This document shows positions 35,310 to 42,936 of a DNA stretch of 64,000 nt, one piece after another. This stretch comes from Alteraurantiacibacter aestuarii (GTDB lineage: Bacteria > Pseudomonadota > Alphaproteobacteria > Sphingomonadales > Sphingomonadaceae): contig NZ_WTYY01000003.1 of NCBI RefSeq assembly GCF_009827405.1, forward strand, positions 124,001 to 188,000, written 5' to 3'. The notes beneath the pieces are model-generated. The model was not told the DNA's origin, ran no database searches, and saw only the letters and a program-made list of their open reading frames with translations. The translations under genes and the position numbers were made by a program. Each line of letters starts with the position of its first letter. Within the stretch, counting starts at the first letter, position 1.

Positions 35310-36302
35310 TCATGCCGGCCAGTCCGCCTCCTCCTCGCCGCGGGTCTTCCACAGCGAATAGAACACGCCGCCCGCGATCAGCGCGAAGGTCACGCCAAGG
35401 CTGGCCCAGGCGGGGAATTTTCCGCCATTCAGCAGGAAGTCGGACACGAAGATCTTGGTGCCGATGAACACCAGCACCGCAGCCAGCGCATATTTCAGAT
35501 AATGGAAGCGATGGACCATCGCCGCCAGGGCGAAGTACAGTGCCCGCAGGCCCAATATGGCAAAGATGTTGGAGGTGTAGACGATGAAGGTATCGGTGGT
35601 GATGGCGAAGATCGCCGGCACACTGTCCACCGCGAACACCAGATCGGCCAGGTTGATCACCACCAGCGCCAGCAGCAGCGGAGTGGCCGCGCGGACCATC
35701 TGCCCGGTCTTCTCGTCCTTCACCTTCACGATGAAGCGTTCACCGTGATGATCAGGCGTCACGCGCATGTGGCGGCTGATCCATTTGACCGCCGGGTTAT
35801 TGCCAATATCCATCGGCTTGTCGCCCGCCACCATCATCTTGAAGCCGGTGAAGATCAGGAAGGCGGCGAAGATATACAGCACCCAATAGGCCTCTGCCAG
35901 CAGGGCTGCGCCGCCCGCGATCATCAGGCCGCGCAGCACGATCACCGCCATGATGCCCCACAGCAGCGCGCGATACTGGTATTTGGGCGGAACGGCGAAA
36001 TAGCTGAAGATCAGGCTGATCACGAAGACGTTGTCGATCGACAGCGCCTTTTCGATGAAGAAGCCGGTGTAATATTCGGATGCTGACGTAGCACCGCGCT
36101 CCAGCCAGACCCAGACGCCAAAGGCCATCGCCACGCCAATGTAGAAGACCGACAGCTTGAGGCTTTCGCCAATGCCCATCTCGCGGTCTTCCTTGTGCAG
36201 CACGCCAAGGTCGAACACGGTCAGGATCGCCACAATGGCAAGAAATGCCGCCCAGAACCATGCGGGCGTGCCGAGCCAGTCGGCGGTGAGAAACTCGATC
36301 AT
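35310..36302 (-). CDS. TerC/Alx family membrane protein
   Basis: 330 residues with about nine transmembrane helices. FDLGVLHKEDREMGIGESLKLS, FFIEKALSIDNVFVISLIF and NLADLVFAVDSVPAIFAI carry the conserved acidic residues of the TerC/Alx family, linked to manganese efflux and tellurite resistance. No riboswitch precedes it; its start overlaps the nhaA stop by 4 bp, making a two-gene ion-homeostasis unit. Confidence 0.94.
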   Translation of the reverse strand: MIEFLTADWLGTPAWFWAAFLAIVAILTVFDLGVLHKEDREMGIGESLKLSVFYIGVAMAFGVWVWLERGATSASEYYTGFFIEKALSIDNVFVISLIFSYFAVPPKYQYRALLWGIMAVIVLRGLMIAGGAALLAEAYWVLYIFAAFLIFTGFKMMVAGDKPMDIGNNPAVKWISRHMRVTPDHHGERFIVKVKDEKTGQMVRAATPLLLALVVINLADLVFAVDSVPAIFAITTDTFIVYTSNIFAILGLRALYFALAAMVHRFHYLKYALAAVLVFIGTKIFVSDFLLNGGKFPAWASLGVTFALIAGGVFYSLWKTRGEEEADWPA

Positions 36303-37489
36303 TCAGAAATGTCCTTGGTGTTTGCCGATCGGGGCAGCGCCCGGTCCAGCATGAAATATCCGGCCAGCGCCGCGATCAGCGACCCGCCCAGCACGCCGAT
36401 CTTCACCGCATCCACGGTGGCAGGATCGGAAAAGGCGAGATTGCCGATGAACAGGCTCATGGTGAAGCCGATGGCAGCCAGCAGAGACAATGCGTGAAGC
36501 TGCCTCCACCCCACCGCAGCGGGCAGCCGTGCCAGGCCCAGTTTGATGGCCACCCAGGCAAAGCCGAAAATGCCCATCTGCTTGCCGATCAGCAGGCCCA
36601 GCGCGATGCCCAGCGGCAGCGGCGCGACCAGATCGGAAACCTCCACCCCGCCCAGCGCGACGCCGGCATTGGCAAAGCCGAAAATGGGGATCACCAGAAA
36701 GGCCACCCACGGGTGCAGCGCATGTTCCATGCGTTCCAGCGGTCTCTCCTGTCCCGCGCGCAAAGGCACGCACAGCGCTGCGGCAACGCCCGCCAGCGTC
36801 GCGTGGACACCTGATTTCAGCACGAACACCCACAGGATGATGCCGAGCAGCACATAGGGAATGGAGGAGGCAACACGCGCCCTGCCCACCGCCGCCAGCA
36901 GCACCAGCGTGATCGCCGCGCCCGCCAGCATGGTGAGGTTCGTCTCGGCAGTATAGAACAGTGCGATGATGGCGATGGCGCCAATGTCGTCGATCACCGC
37001 AATCGCCAGCAGCAGCGCCTTCAACGCCACCGGCACGCGCGGACCAAGCAGTGACAATATGCCCAGCGCAAAGGCGATATCGGTGGCGGCGGGGATTGCC
37101 CAGCCAGCCATGTTTCCCGGTGTTCCGGCATTGATAGCCAGATATATCGCGGCGGGCATGGCCATACCGCCAATCGCCGCGATCACCGGCAGCGAGGCCT
37201 TGTCCCAGCTGTTGAGCTGGCCGACCAGCGCCTCTCGCTTCACTTCCAGCCCGACCAGGAAGAAGAATACCGCCATCAACCCGTCATTGACCCACAGCAG
37301 CAGCGACTTGTCGATCACCACCGGCCCGATCCCGGCGATCACGGGCAGGCTCAGGAATGCGGCATAAAGCGGCGCTGCAGGACTGTTGGCGATCGCCAGC
37401 GCCAGTGCGGCGGCGACGATAAGCACAATCCCGCCGGCGCTTTCCTGGCGCAGGAAATCGCGCAGCATCGGGGTGACTGTGGAAAGCAT
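36299..37489 (-). CDS. nhaA: Na+/H+ antiporter NhaA
   Basis: 396 residues, twelve predicted helices. AAATDIAFALGILSLLG and IAVIDDIGAIAIIALFY (paired aspartates) form the ion-binding site, and VGLEVKREALVGQL follows helix 2, as in NhaA. It exports Na+ or Li+ for protons at alkaline pH. Co-transcribed with the TerC gene through a stop/start overlap. Confidence 0.96.
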   Translation of the reverse strand: MLSTVTPMLRDFLRQESAGGIVLIVAAALALAIANSPAAPLYAAFLSLPVIAGIGPVVIDKSLLLWVNDGLMAVFFFLVGLEVKREALVGQLNSWDKASLPVIAAIGGMAMPAAIYLAINAGTPGNMAGWAIPAATDIAFALGILSLLGPRVPVALKALLLAIAVIDDIGAIAIIALFYTAETNLTMLAGAAITLVLLAAVGRARVASSIPYVLLGIILWVFVLKSGVHATLAGVAAALCVPLRAGQERPLERMEHALHPWVAFLVIPIFGFANAGVALGGVEVSDLVAPLPLGIALGLLIGKQMGIFGFAWVAIKLGLARLPAAVGWRQLHALSLLAAIGFTMSLFIGNLAFSDPATVDAVKIGVLGGSLIAALAGYFMLDRALPRSANTKDISE

Positions 37490-37611
37490 GGATCAATTCT
37501 CCGACATGGCGGAAAGCTGGCAGTTTGCGCAGGGACGACCCGCCCCATCCATTTCCTGAGAGGGGGGAACGGGAAAGGGGAAGCGGCTGGCCGCCCCTGC
37601 GCGTGCTGCGT

Positions 37612-37809
37612 TCAGCCCGTGATGGGCCTGGACGCAAACCTGCCGGCAAAGCGCGGCGTGTGGCGGTGGATCAGATCCTTCACCCGCAGCTTCATTTTCT
37701 TGAGCCGCGCCAGCGCAAACTGGTCTGGTGCACGGCGCTTCAGCTCCATGCGCAAGCGCTCATCGATGCGTTGGTGCATCAGGGTCAATCGATACAAACG
37801 GGCCGTCAT
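37612..37809 (-). CDS. YdcH (DUF465) family small protein
   Basis: 65 residues, mostly one charged helix: RLYRLTLMHQRIDERLRMELKRRAPDQFALARLKKMKLRVKDLI, the DUF465 pattern. AGGAGACCAAGG before the ATG at 37809 fixes the start. Unknown function. Upstream, 37893-37910 forms a hairpin GCATCGG-TTGT-CCGATGC that may be part of its leader. Confidence 0.85.
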   Translation of the reverse strand: MTARLYRLTLMHQRIDERLRMELKRRAPDQFALARLKKMKLRVKDLIHRHTPRFAGRFASRPITG

Positions 37810-37999
37810 CCTTGGTCTCCTTACGAGAGGCAATAGGGTGATCGTTCAACCGCTGCGTTTGTGTGTGGGGGGAGGTAGGTGCCCGCCAGAACGCATCGGT
37901 TGTCCGATGCGGTCCGACATCACGAGCGTCGTAGAACAACGCCCGCCAGAGGGGCCCGGTCCGCGCAGCCTTAATGCGAGCGATTCGGTCTGATTTCAA

Positions 38000-38587
38000 G
38001 TGTTATTTTCAGGCGGGGAGGAATTTGTTGCCTCGCTTGCTGCTGGCCCGCCCCCGGTTTTATCTGCGCCGGTGGCCCAAACCCTCAGCCTGCTGCGCCG
38101 CGCCGCGCGTTACATCCGCCCGATGCTGCTGGTGGCGGTGCTGGTGGGCGCAGCTCTGGCGTGGAACGATGCGGCCCTGCGCCAGCGGATCGGCCTGCCG
38201 ATGCCCGCAGGCGAGCAAGTCACCGCCGGTTTCGCCTTGTGCGATGCCCCCGGCTATGCGCCGAATTGCGTGGTCGATGGCGACACGTTCCGCATCGCCA
38301 GCCGCCGCATCCGCGTGCAAGGGATCGACGCGCCTGAGCGTGACGGGCGCTGCGATGCCGAGCGCGAGCTGGCTCGTCGTGCCACCGCCGACCTGCTCGC
38401 CTGGCTGGAGCGCGGACCGTTCCTGATGCTGCCCGCCGATCAGGCCGGGCATGACCGCTATGGCCGCGAGCTGCAGACCGTGTGGCGCGAAGCCGCCGAT
38501 GGATCGCGCGACGACCTGGGCGATCACATGCGGCGCATCGGCAGTGCCCGCCGCTATGATTCGCGCGCGAAGGTGGACTGGTGCTGA
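38000..38587 (+). CDS. Membrane-anchored thermonuclease-like protein
   Basis: 195 residues from the GTG at 38000; a GTG at 38072 is equally possible and gives a protein starting with the single hydrophobic anchor (IRPMLLVAVLVGAALAW). The SNase core is clear: NCVVDGDTFRIASRRIRVQGIDAPE, Glu in DAERELARRA, DRYGREL. GGGGAGGAA at 38015-38023 would suit a TTG at 38028, but that codon is in another frame, so the true start or a small frameshift near the N-terminus is unresolved. Activity not proven. Confidence 0.78.
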   Translation: MLFSGGEEFVASLAAGPPPVLSAPVAQTLSLLRRAARYIRPMLLVAVLVGAALAWNDAALRQRIGLPMPAGEQVTAGFALCDAPGYAPNCVVDGDTFRIASRRIRVQGIDAPERDGRCDAERELARRATADLLAWLERGPFLMLPADQAGHDRYGRELQTVWREAADGSRDDLGDHMRRIGSARRYDSRAKVDWC

Positions 38588-38725
38588 TCGGTCCCGCGCG
38601 GGCCAGTCCGCCGCATCCGGGCGCAAGCCGGCCCCGCTCTGGCGCTAGCGACGTGCAAAGCTGCGCGCGCAGGCGCTGATACGCGCGATTCGGCGATCCG
38701 CGCCGGATCCGGGAAGGATGACGAG

Positions 38726-39022
38726 ATGATACCAAAGACGATTGCAGCTGCCGCGCTGGCAGCGCTGGCCATTGCCGGGACGAGCACCGCCGGCCTCGCC
38801 CAGGACAGCAGCCATGACAGCACCCATCATGATGCCGAAGCCGCCCATGCCAAGGAAGCCGCTGCTGGGATCTCTGGTGCCGGCGAGCAGGCCGGCAATG
38901 CCGATAAGACCGTGAACACCGCCGAGCGGGTGGATGACCCTCAGGCCGTTGCAGCCAAGCGCGCGCAGGCCGAAGCGCAAGGCGCAGACACGCGAGGCGC
39001 CTCCGCCAACACCAAGGGCTGA
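38726..39022 (+). CDS. Small secreted Ala/His-rich protein, unknown
   Basis: 98 residues: signal peptide (IAAAALAALAIAGTSTAGLAQ), then a low-complexity hydrophilic tail with HH- and HD-rich start (SSHDSTHHDAEAAH) and Ala/Asp/Gln-rich remainder, probably disordered. GGAAGGATGACGAG precedes the ATG. The histidine cluster could bind metal; no family recognised. Confidence 0.65.
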   Translation: MIPKTIAAAALAALAIAGTSTAGLAQDSSHDSTHHDAEAAHAKEAAAGISGAGEQAGNADKTVNTAERVDDPQAVAAKRAQAEAQGADTRGASANTKG

Positions 39023-39042
39023 TCAGCCCCATGCGCGGGAAG

Positions 39043-39068
39043 GAGGGGCGGCCTTGCGCCAGCCCCTC
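39043..39068. terminator. Hairpin between convergent genes
   Basis: GAGGGGC (39043-39049) and GCCCCTC (39062-39068) with a 12-nt loop, in the 58-bp gap between the convergent secreted-protein and lipoprotein genes. No T run, so only a weak terminator candidate. Confidence 0.3.
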
Positions 39069-39080
39069 TGACCCCCGGTA

Positions 39081-39329
39081 CTATTCGGCAGCTGTATCTG
39101 CTGCGGACGCCGTTTCATCCGGCACGGGCGTCATCGGCGTTTCGGGCACATTCACCGGCACGTTCGCCGGATCGTCGGGAGAGACGATCAGATCACCGCC
39201 GCTCACATCCTCCGCATCGGCTTCGTAGGTCGGCTGTTCGGCCTGGCACGCCGCCAGCGAGAGAGCGAAGACACCGGCCAGCGGCAGCAGGGCCGCAGTG
39301 CGCAGGGACGGGAACGGGGATGTATTCAT
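39081..39329 (-). CDS. Small lipoprotein, unknown
   Basis: 82 residues. Lipobox in ALSLAACQAE follows a hydrophobic core; AGGAG lies 8 nt before the ATG at 39329. The mature part is acidic and proline-rich (NVPVNVPETPMTPVPDE), probably unstructured. Likely a membrane-tethered peptide; no family recognised. Confidence 0.65.
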   Translation of the reverse strand: MNTSPFPSLRTAALLPLAGVFALSLAACQAEQPTYEADAEDVSGGDLIVSPDDPANVPVNVPETPMTPVPDETASAADTAAE

Positions 39330-39416
39330 GGTCAAAACTCCTGTGTCGCGGGCAGAAGCGAGTCGCCCGCGCGTGAAGCATAGCGCGGATTGCCGGGGCC
39401 GTGCCAGTTGCACCAT

Positions 39417-40160
39417 TTACGTATTGCGGCGCCTGAATTGCAGCAACACCGCCACGCTCAGCAAAGCGGCGAAGAAGCACCAGACAGAGGCGAACCACGT
39501 CAGGTAGATCGCCGCCGCCGCGATCATCGATGCCACCAGCAGGCCGCCGAACAACCGCACCATCGGATGGCTGGACATCAGCGGAGCAAGACACGCCGCC
39601 CCGGCATAGACCAGCACCGCCACCACATCATACTTGTGCGGCAGGTGGTAATCGATGTGGTGCCCGGCAATTTCCGCCCACACCTGCTGCGTGATCAGCG
39701 CATTGAGGAAGAACAGGCTAACCGCGATCCCGGCCAGCAGCGGCACGATCAGCCGGCGGCGGTGCGCCGCGCTCGTCTCCAGCGCCAGCACGGCGACGGG
39801 CACATAGACCGGCCACAATATGTTGGCGAACATCAGGTAGAGCACCGTCAGCGCGGGAACGGACGGCATGTATTCCGGCCCCGTACCGGCCAGACCCAGC
39901 CACAGCCACCCTTCGATGAATTGCTGCGCGGCGAACAGCAGCGGGATCGCCGCATAGGGATAGTTCCGCGCGCCCAGACCGTTACCCGGCCCGTTACCCA
40001 CACCGTTACCCTGGCCATCGGCCAGCCCGAACCTGTGCGCCTGCCGCAAACTCACCGTGCCGACCACGGCAAGCACGGCACTGGCGGTGAAACTTGCGGT
40101 GGCGGAGAAGCAGATGGCACGCGCTCCCTTGAAGGCTGGGGCGGGCAATCCCGCTGCCAT
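39417..40160 (-). CDS. DUF6629-like membrane protein
   Basis: 247 residues from the ATG at 40160, with about seven hydrophobic segments. CFSATASFTASAVLAV and LFAAQQFIEGWLWL match a membrane family whose members typically begin MCFSATAS. Here the codon at that Met position (40115-40113) is ATC, preceded by AAGGGAG, so the ancestral start may have mutated and an upstream ATG taken over. Residues about 75-87 carry a GNG repeat encoded by three imperfect 12-bp DNA repeats (39977-40012). Function unknown. Confidence 0.72.
   Translation of the reverse strand: MAAGLPAPAFKGARAICFSATASFTASAVLAVVGTVSLRQAHRFGLADGQGNGVGNGPGNGLGARNYPYAAIPLLFAAQQFIEGWLWLGLAGTGPEYMPSVPALTVLYLMFANILWPVYVPVAVLALETSAAHRRRLIVPLLAGIAVSLFFLNALITQQVWAEIAGHHIDYHLPHKYDVVAVLVYAGAACLAPLMSSHPMVRLFGGLLVASMIAAAAIYLTWFASVWCFFAALLSVAVLLQFRRRNT
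39977..40012. repeat. Three imperfect 12-bp tandem repeats in a membrane-protein gene
   Basis: Units contain CCGTTACC and encode GxGNG-type repeats in a loop of the DUF6629-like protein. In-frame length changes would keep the gene open. Confidence 0.7.
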
Positions 40161-40269
40161 GCTATGCCGCAGCGGCACGTGGATGGCTATAGCGCGGACA
40201 CGGGACCGGGAGATGGCCGCGCAGGTGACCCCACGGTTGGCCACTCCGCGCCCGGTTTGCGCCGCCCAG

Positions 40270-40295
40270 GTTTACACAAGTGACACGGTGTAAAC
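40270..40295. promoter_or_regulatory. TetR-type inverted repeat GTTTACAC-N10-GTGTAAAC
   Basis: Perfect 8-bp arms (40270-40277, 40288-40295), 110 bp upstream of the DUF6629-like start. The arms resemble operators of TetR-family repressors (TTTACAC/GTGTAAA); an inner ACACGGTGT offers a second overlapping symmetry. No TetR gene is nearby. Confidence 0.5.
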
Positions 40296-40534
40296 TTCGC
40301 GGACCGGGATAATTGCGCAGTATTTCAGCGTGTTATGTCCTGTTTGGAGGCAAACACACACCTTGCACAAAATAAAATTATCTGACGCGTTCGAGCAATA
40401 TCCTTACGCGGAGCCACAGACCTGCCTGACCATGTGAAAGAGCCGGTCTGGCGGTAGCGCGGTGGTTTGGGTGTAGGAAAGGGGTGTGGTGGCGCGCTAC
40501 CCAGTCTCGCAGTAAAGGAAGACCCCACCCCTAA

Positions 40535-40556
40535 CCCCTCCCGCAAGCGGGAGGGG
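40535..40556. repeat. Palindromic repeat, copy 1 (REP-like)
   Basis: Core ccctcccgcaagcgggaggg extends to 22 bp with a 10-bp stem and 2-nt loop. The left flank CCCCACCCCTAA corresponds to the inverted right flank of copy 2, so copies 1 and 2 form a head-to-head doublet. Confidence 0.9.
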
Positions 40557-40577
40557 GACTCGTCGCACCATTCTTCT

Positions 40578-40599
40578 CCCCTCCCGCTTGCGGGAGGGG
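40578..40599. repeat. Palindromic repeat, copy 2 (REP-like)
   Basis: Same 22-bp palindrome with TT instead of AA in the loop, followed by ACGGGGGTGGG, the inverted counterpart of the copy 1 flank. The pair with 21 bp between them can fold into one long hairpin, like a REPIN. Confidence 0.9.
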
Positions 40600-40666
40600 A
40601 CGGGGGTGGGCCAGCAACATTAGCGACCACCTTGCGAACACTCCCTCATAAGGGCAAACCCGCTGC

Positions 40667-41029
40667 ATGGCCGAGTGGAACCCACGCAACACTTCCCGCG
40701 CCCGCACGTTGCGCCACCAAGCTACTCCTGCCGAGCGCATGCTGTGGAGATACCTCGCCCGCAGCCAGGCAGGCGCAAAGTTCAGCCGGCAAATGCCCGT
40801 AGGGCCTTACTTTGCCGATTTCCTGTGCAGGGCATTGAAGCTGGTGGTCGAATGCGATGGCATCAGCCATGACCGGGCGCCGCAGTCAGACGCCGTTCGG
40901 GACAACTGGATGCAAGCGAATGGCTATACCGTGCTGCGCTTCACCAATGGTGATGTGTTGGGCAATTCAGAGGGAGTGGTGCTAGCCATCGCCGAAGAAG
41001 TGCAAAGGCTAAAAAGTCCGAAAGCCTGA
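40667..41029 (+). CDS. DUF559 endonuclease-like protein
   Basis: 120 residues of the DUF559/Vsr-like PD-(D/E)xK family: RHQATPAERMLWRYLARSQ, then FSRQMPVGPYFADFLCRALKLVVECDG with the D..E-x-D/K-like nuclease core and the closing YTVLRFTNGDVL. Such standalone proteins resemble mismatch nuclease Vsr but their targets are unknown. It lies between palindromic repeats (two before, one degenerate copy 2 bp after the stop), a second palindrome-bounded nuclease in this window. Confidence 0.87.
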   Translation: MAEWNPRNTSRARTLRHQATPAERMLWRYLARSQAGAKFSRQMPVGPYFADFLCRALKLVVECDGISHDRAPQSDAVRDNWMQANGYTVLRFTNGDVLGNSEGVVLAIAEEVQRLKSPKA

Positions 41030-41030
41030 T

Positions 41031-41051
41031 CCCTCCCGCACGCAGGAGGGG
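41031..41051. repeat. Palindromic repeat, copy 3 (degenerate)
   Basis: CCCTCCCGCACGCAGGAGGGG, the same palindrome as 40535 and 40578 but with one mismatched stem pair and a changed loop. It starts 2 bp after the DUF559 stop codon. Confidence 0.75.
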
Positions 41052-41063
41052 AATGCAAATTCC

Positions 41064-41297
41064 TTAGGTGAGCTCCCAGATACGACCCTTGGTCTTCTTA
41101 AGAAGCTGACCTTCCTGCTGAAGCTTTTGCGCTTCCCAATGCATCGCGTACTGCCAAGTGTAAAATAGATCGCCTGACGAACGGAGATCTGCCTCATGAT
41201 TGTCCCAAATATGCCTCGCAACGTCCGGAACCTAGGAAGGCCCGAGGTCCGTTAGAGCTTCAAACACCCAGCCTTTCAGGTCTTCGCGAGTCGCCAC
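41064..41297 (-). pseudogene. Small conserved-type gene with in-frame amber codon
   Basis: From a GTG at 41297, four bases after the nrdB stop, the frame reads 21 codons, a TAG (41234-41232), then 55 codons to TAA. The second part (ARHIWDNHEADLRSSGDLFYTWQYAMHWEAQKLQ) looks like a genuine small helical protein family of unknown function (pattern HIWxNHExxLRxSGDxFYTWQY). Only one lesion is seen, so inactivation is recent or the codon is read through. GC content is lower than in neighbouring genes. Confidence 0.65.
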
Positions 41298-41300
41298 CCC

Positions 41301-42365
41301 CTACTCCGCCGCCTGTATGCCTGAACCTTCACCCTCACCAAACAGCCCCGGGCCATCGTCCACCGCTTCTTCTTCATTCGCGGCGGTGGCTTTCTTGCGT
41401 TTGTCGAAGCTGGACCACACGTCCTGCCAGTTGCCGCGGGTGGCGCCCTTGGAATATTCGGTGGCGCGGGTTTCGAAGAAGTTGGCGTGCTCCACGCCGT
41501 TGAGCAGCGGGGCGAGCCAGGGCAGCGGGTGGTCTTCGATCATGTAGATGTTGGGCAGGCCCAGCTGGCCCAGCCGCCAATCGGCGATGTAGCGGATGTA
41601 GCGCTTGATTTCCTTGGCCGTCATGCCGGGCACGGGGCCCTGTTCGAACGCCAGATCGATGAAGGCATCTTCCAGCCGCACCGTCTTCTGGCACATGTCC
41701 ATGATGTCTTCCTTGACCGATTTTGTCAGGCAGTCCCGCTCTGCGCAGAAGGCGTGGAACAGGCGGGTGATGCCTTCGCAGTGCAGGCTCTCATCGCGCA
41801 CGGACCAGCTGACGATCTGCCCCATGCCCTTCATCTTGTTGAAGCGCGGGAAGTTCATCAGCATGGCAAAGCTGGCAAACAGCTGGAGGCCTTCGGTAAA
41901 GCCGCCGAACATGGCCAGCGTGCGGGCAATATCCTCGTCATTGTCGACGCCGAATTCCTGCAGATAGTCGTGCTTGTCCTTCATCTCCTCATATTCCAGG
42001 AACATGCCATATTCGCTCTCTGGCATGCCGATGGTGTCGAGCAGGTGGGAATAGGCGGCGATATGCACCGTCTCCATGTTGGAGAAGGCGGCCAGCATCA
42101 TCTTGACCTCTACCGGCTTGAACACGCGGCCGTATTTTTCGTGGTAGCAATCCTGTACCTCGATATCGGCCTGGGTGAAGAAGCGGAAGATCTGCGTGAG
42201 CAGGTTGCGCTCATGATCGGAGAGGTTCTGCGCCCAGTCGCGGCAATCCTCCCCCAAAGGCACTTCTTCGGGCATCCAGTGAATCTGCTGCTGCCGCTTC
42301 CAGAACTCATAAGCCCACGGATATTCAAAGGGCTTGTAGGTCTTGCGGGCTTCGAGCAACGACAT
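41301..42365 (-). CDS. nrdB: Ribonucleoside-diphosphate reductase beta subunit
   Basis: 354-residue class I radical subunit. First-sphere ligands D67, E98 and H101 and the radical tyrosine Y105 (METVHIAAYSHL spacing E-x2-H-x3-Y) are intact, with the second set in FTEGLQLF and RDESLHCEG. GGAGATACCAC precedes the ATG at 42365; an in-frame upstream start lacks support. It ends in an acidic tail used to bind the alpha subunit. nrdA is on the same strand but about 6 kb upstream, an unusual separation. Confidence 0.96.
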   Translation of the reverse strand: MSLLEARKTYKPFEYPWAYEFWKRQQQIHWMPEEVPLGEDCRDWAQNLSDHERNLLTQIFRFFTQADIEVQDCYHEKYGRVFKPVEVKMMLAAFSNMETVHIAAYSHLLDTIGMPESEYGMFLEYEEMKDKHDYLQEFGVDNDEDIARTLAMFGGFTEGLQLFASFAMLMNFPRFNKMKGMGQIVSWSVRDESLHCEGITRLFHAFCAERDCLTKSVKEDIMDMCQKTVRLEDAFIDLAFEQGPVPGMTAKEIKRYIRYIADWRLGQLGLPNIYMIEDHPLPWLAPLLNGVEHANFFETRATEYSKGATRGNWQDVWSSFDKRKKATAANEEEAVDDGPGLFGEGEGSGIQAAE

Positions 42366-42552
42366 GTGGTATCTCCGAGAATCTGAGCGAAGTTCCAATA
42401 TAGGGAACCATGGCGCAGAATCGAAGGCAAGCAGGCAGGTTTATGCGGGGATAAATTGAGGACGAACCGTGCACGGCGTGAGTCCAGCCGTTCGCCGGGC
42501 GGGCAGCGGTCAGAGTCATGGCAGCAGCCTGGCCGATGGCCGTGCGCTGCAA

Positions 42553-42852
42553 TCAGTCGTCGCTCTTGCCCATGCGGCGGGAGATTTCGAGCAGGATCAG
42601 GATCGGCGTGGCCCACAGCCAGGTGAGCAAGGCCGCTTCGCGCCAGCCGCCGTTTTCGGGCAGGCGCATCGAACAGCTGTATATCTCGAGGACATTTTCC
42701 GGCGTGCAGGTGGAGGGCCAGAACGCCCCTGAATACAGGTACACGCCGAACACCAGCCAGAACGCCTGCGCCACATACAGCACAAGATAGCGAGACGTCT
42801 TGATCTCGCCATAGCCGTAGTGGGTGGCAAATCTGTTCGGGCGCTTGCTCAT
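42553..42852 (-). CDS. Small membrane protein, unknown
   Basis: 99 residues with two hydrophobic segments (about 22-43 and 72-90), a loop with two cysteines (STCTPENVLEIYSCSM) between them and an acidic end. It lies between the CHAT protein gene and nrdB on the same strand. No family recognised. Confidence 0.6.
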   Translation of the reverse strand: MSKRPNRFATHYGYGEIKTSRYLVLYVAQAFWLVFGVYLYSGAFWPSTCTPENVLEIYSCSMRLPENGGWREAALLTWLWATPILILLEISRRMGKSDD

Positions 42853-42936
42853 GAGCAGGGCAACTACCAGATTGGTGGTTAATACTTTGCAATCGAAAAG
42901 CGGTGTGCGGCGCGCGGGCGACAGGCGGCCAGCGCG

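Larger units (their letters stand above)
40161..40666. other. 506-bp region without a gene
   Basis: Holds the probable promoter of the DUF6629-like gene with a 26-bp inverted repeat (40270-40295), an AT-richer stretch (40340-40400), and a doublet of inverted palindromic repeats (40535-40599) just before the DUF559 gene. I see no convincing coding frame. Confidence 0.6.

Noticed and set aside
37760-37999. 79-codon minus-strand frame upstream of the YdcH gene
   Set aside because: Overlaps the YdcH start in another frame, lacks a ribosome site and has no domain.
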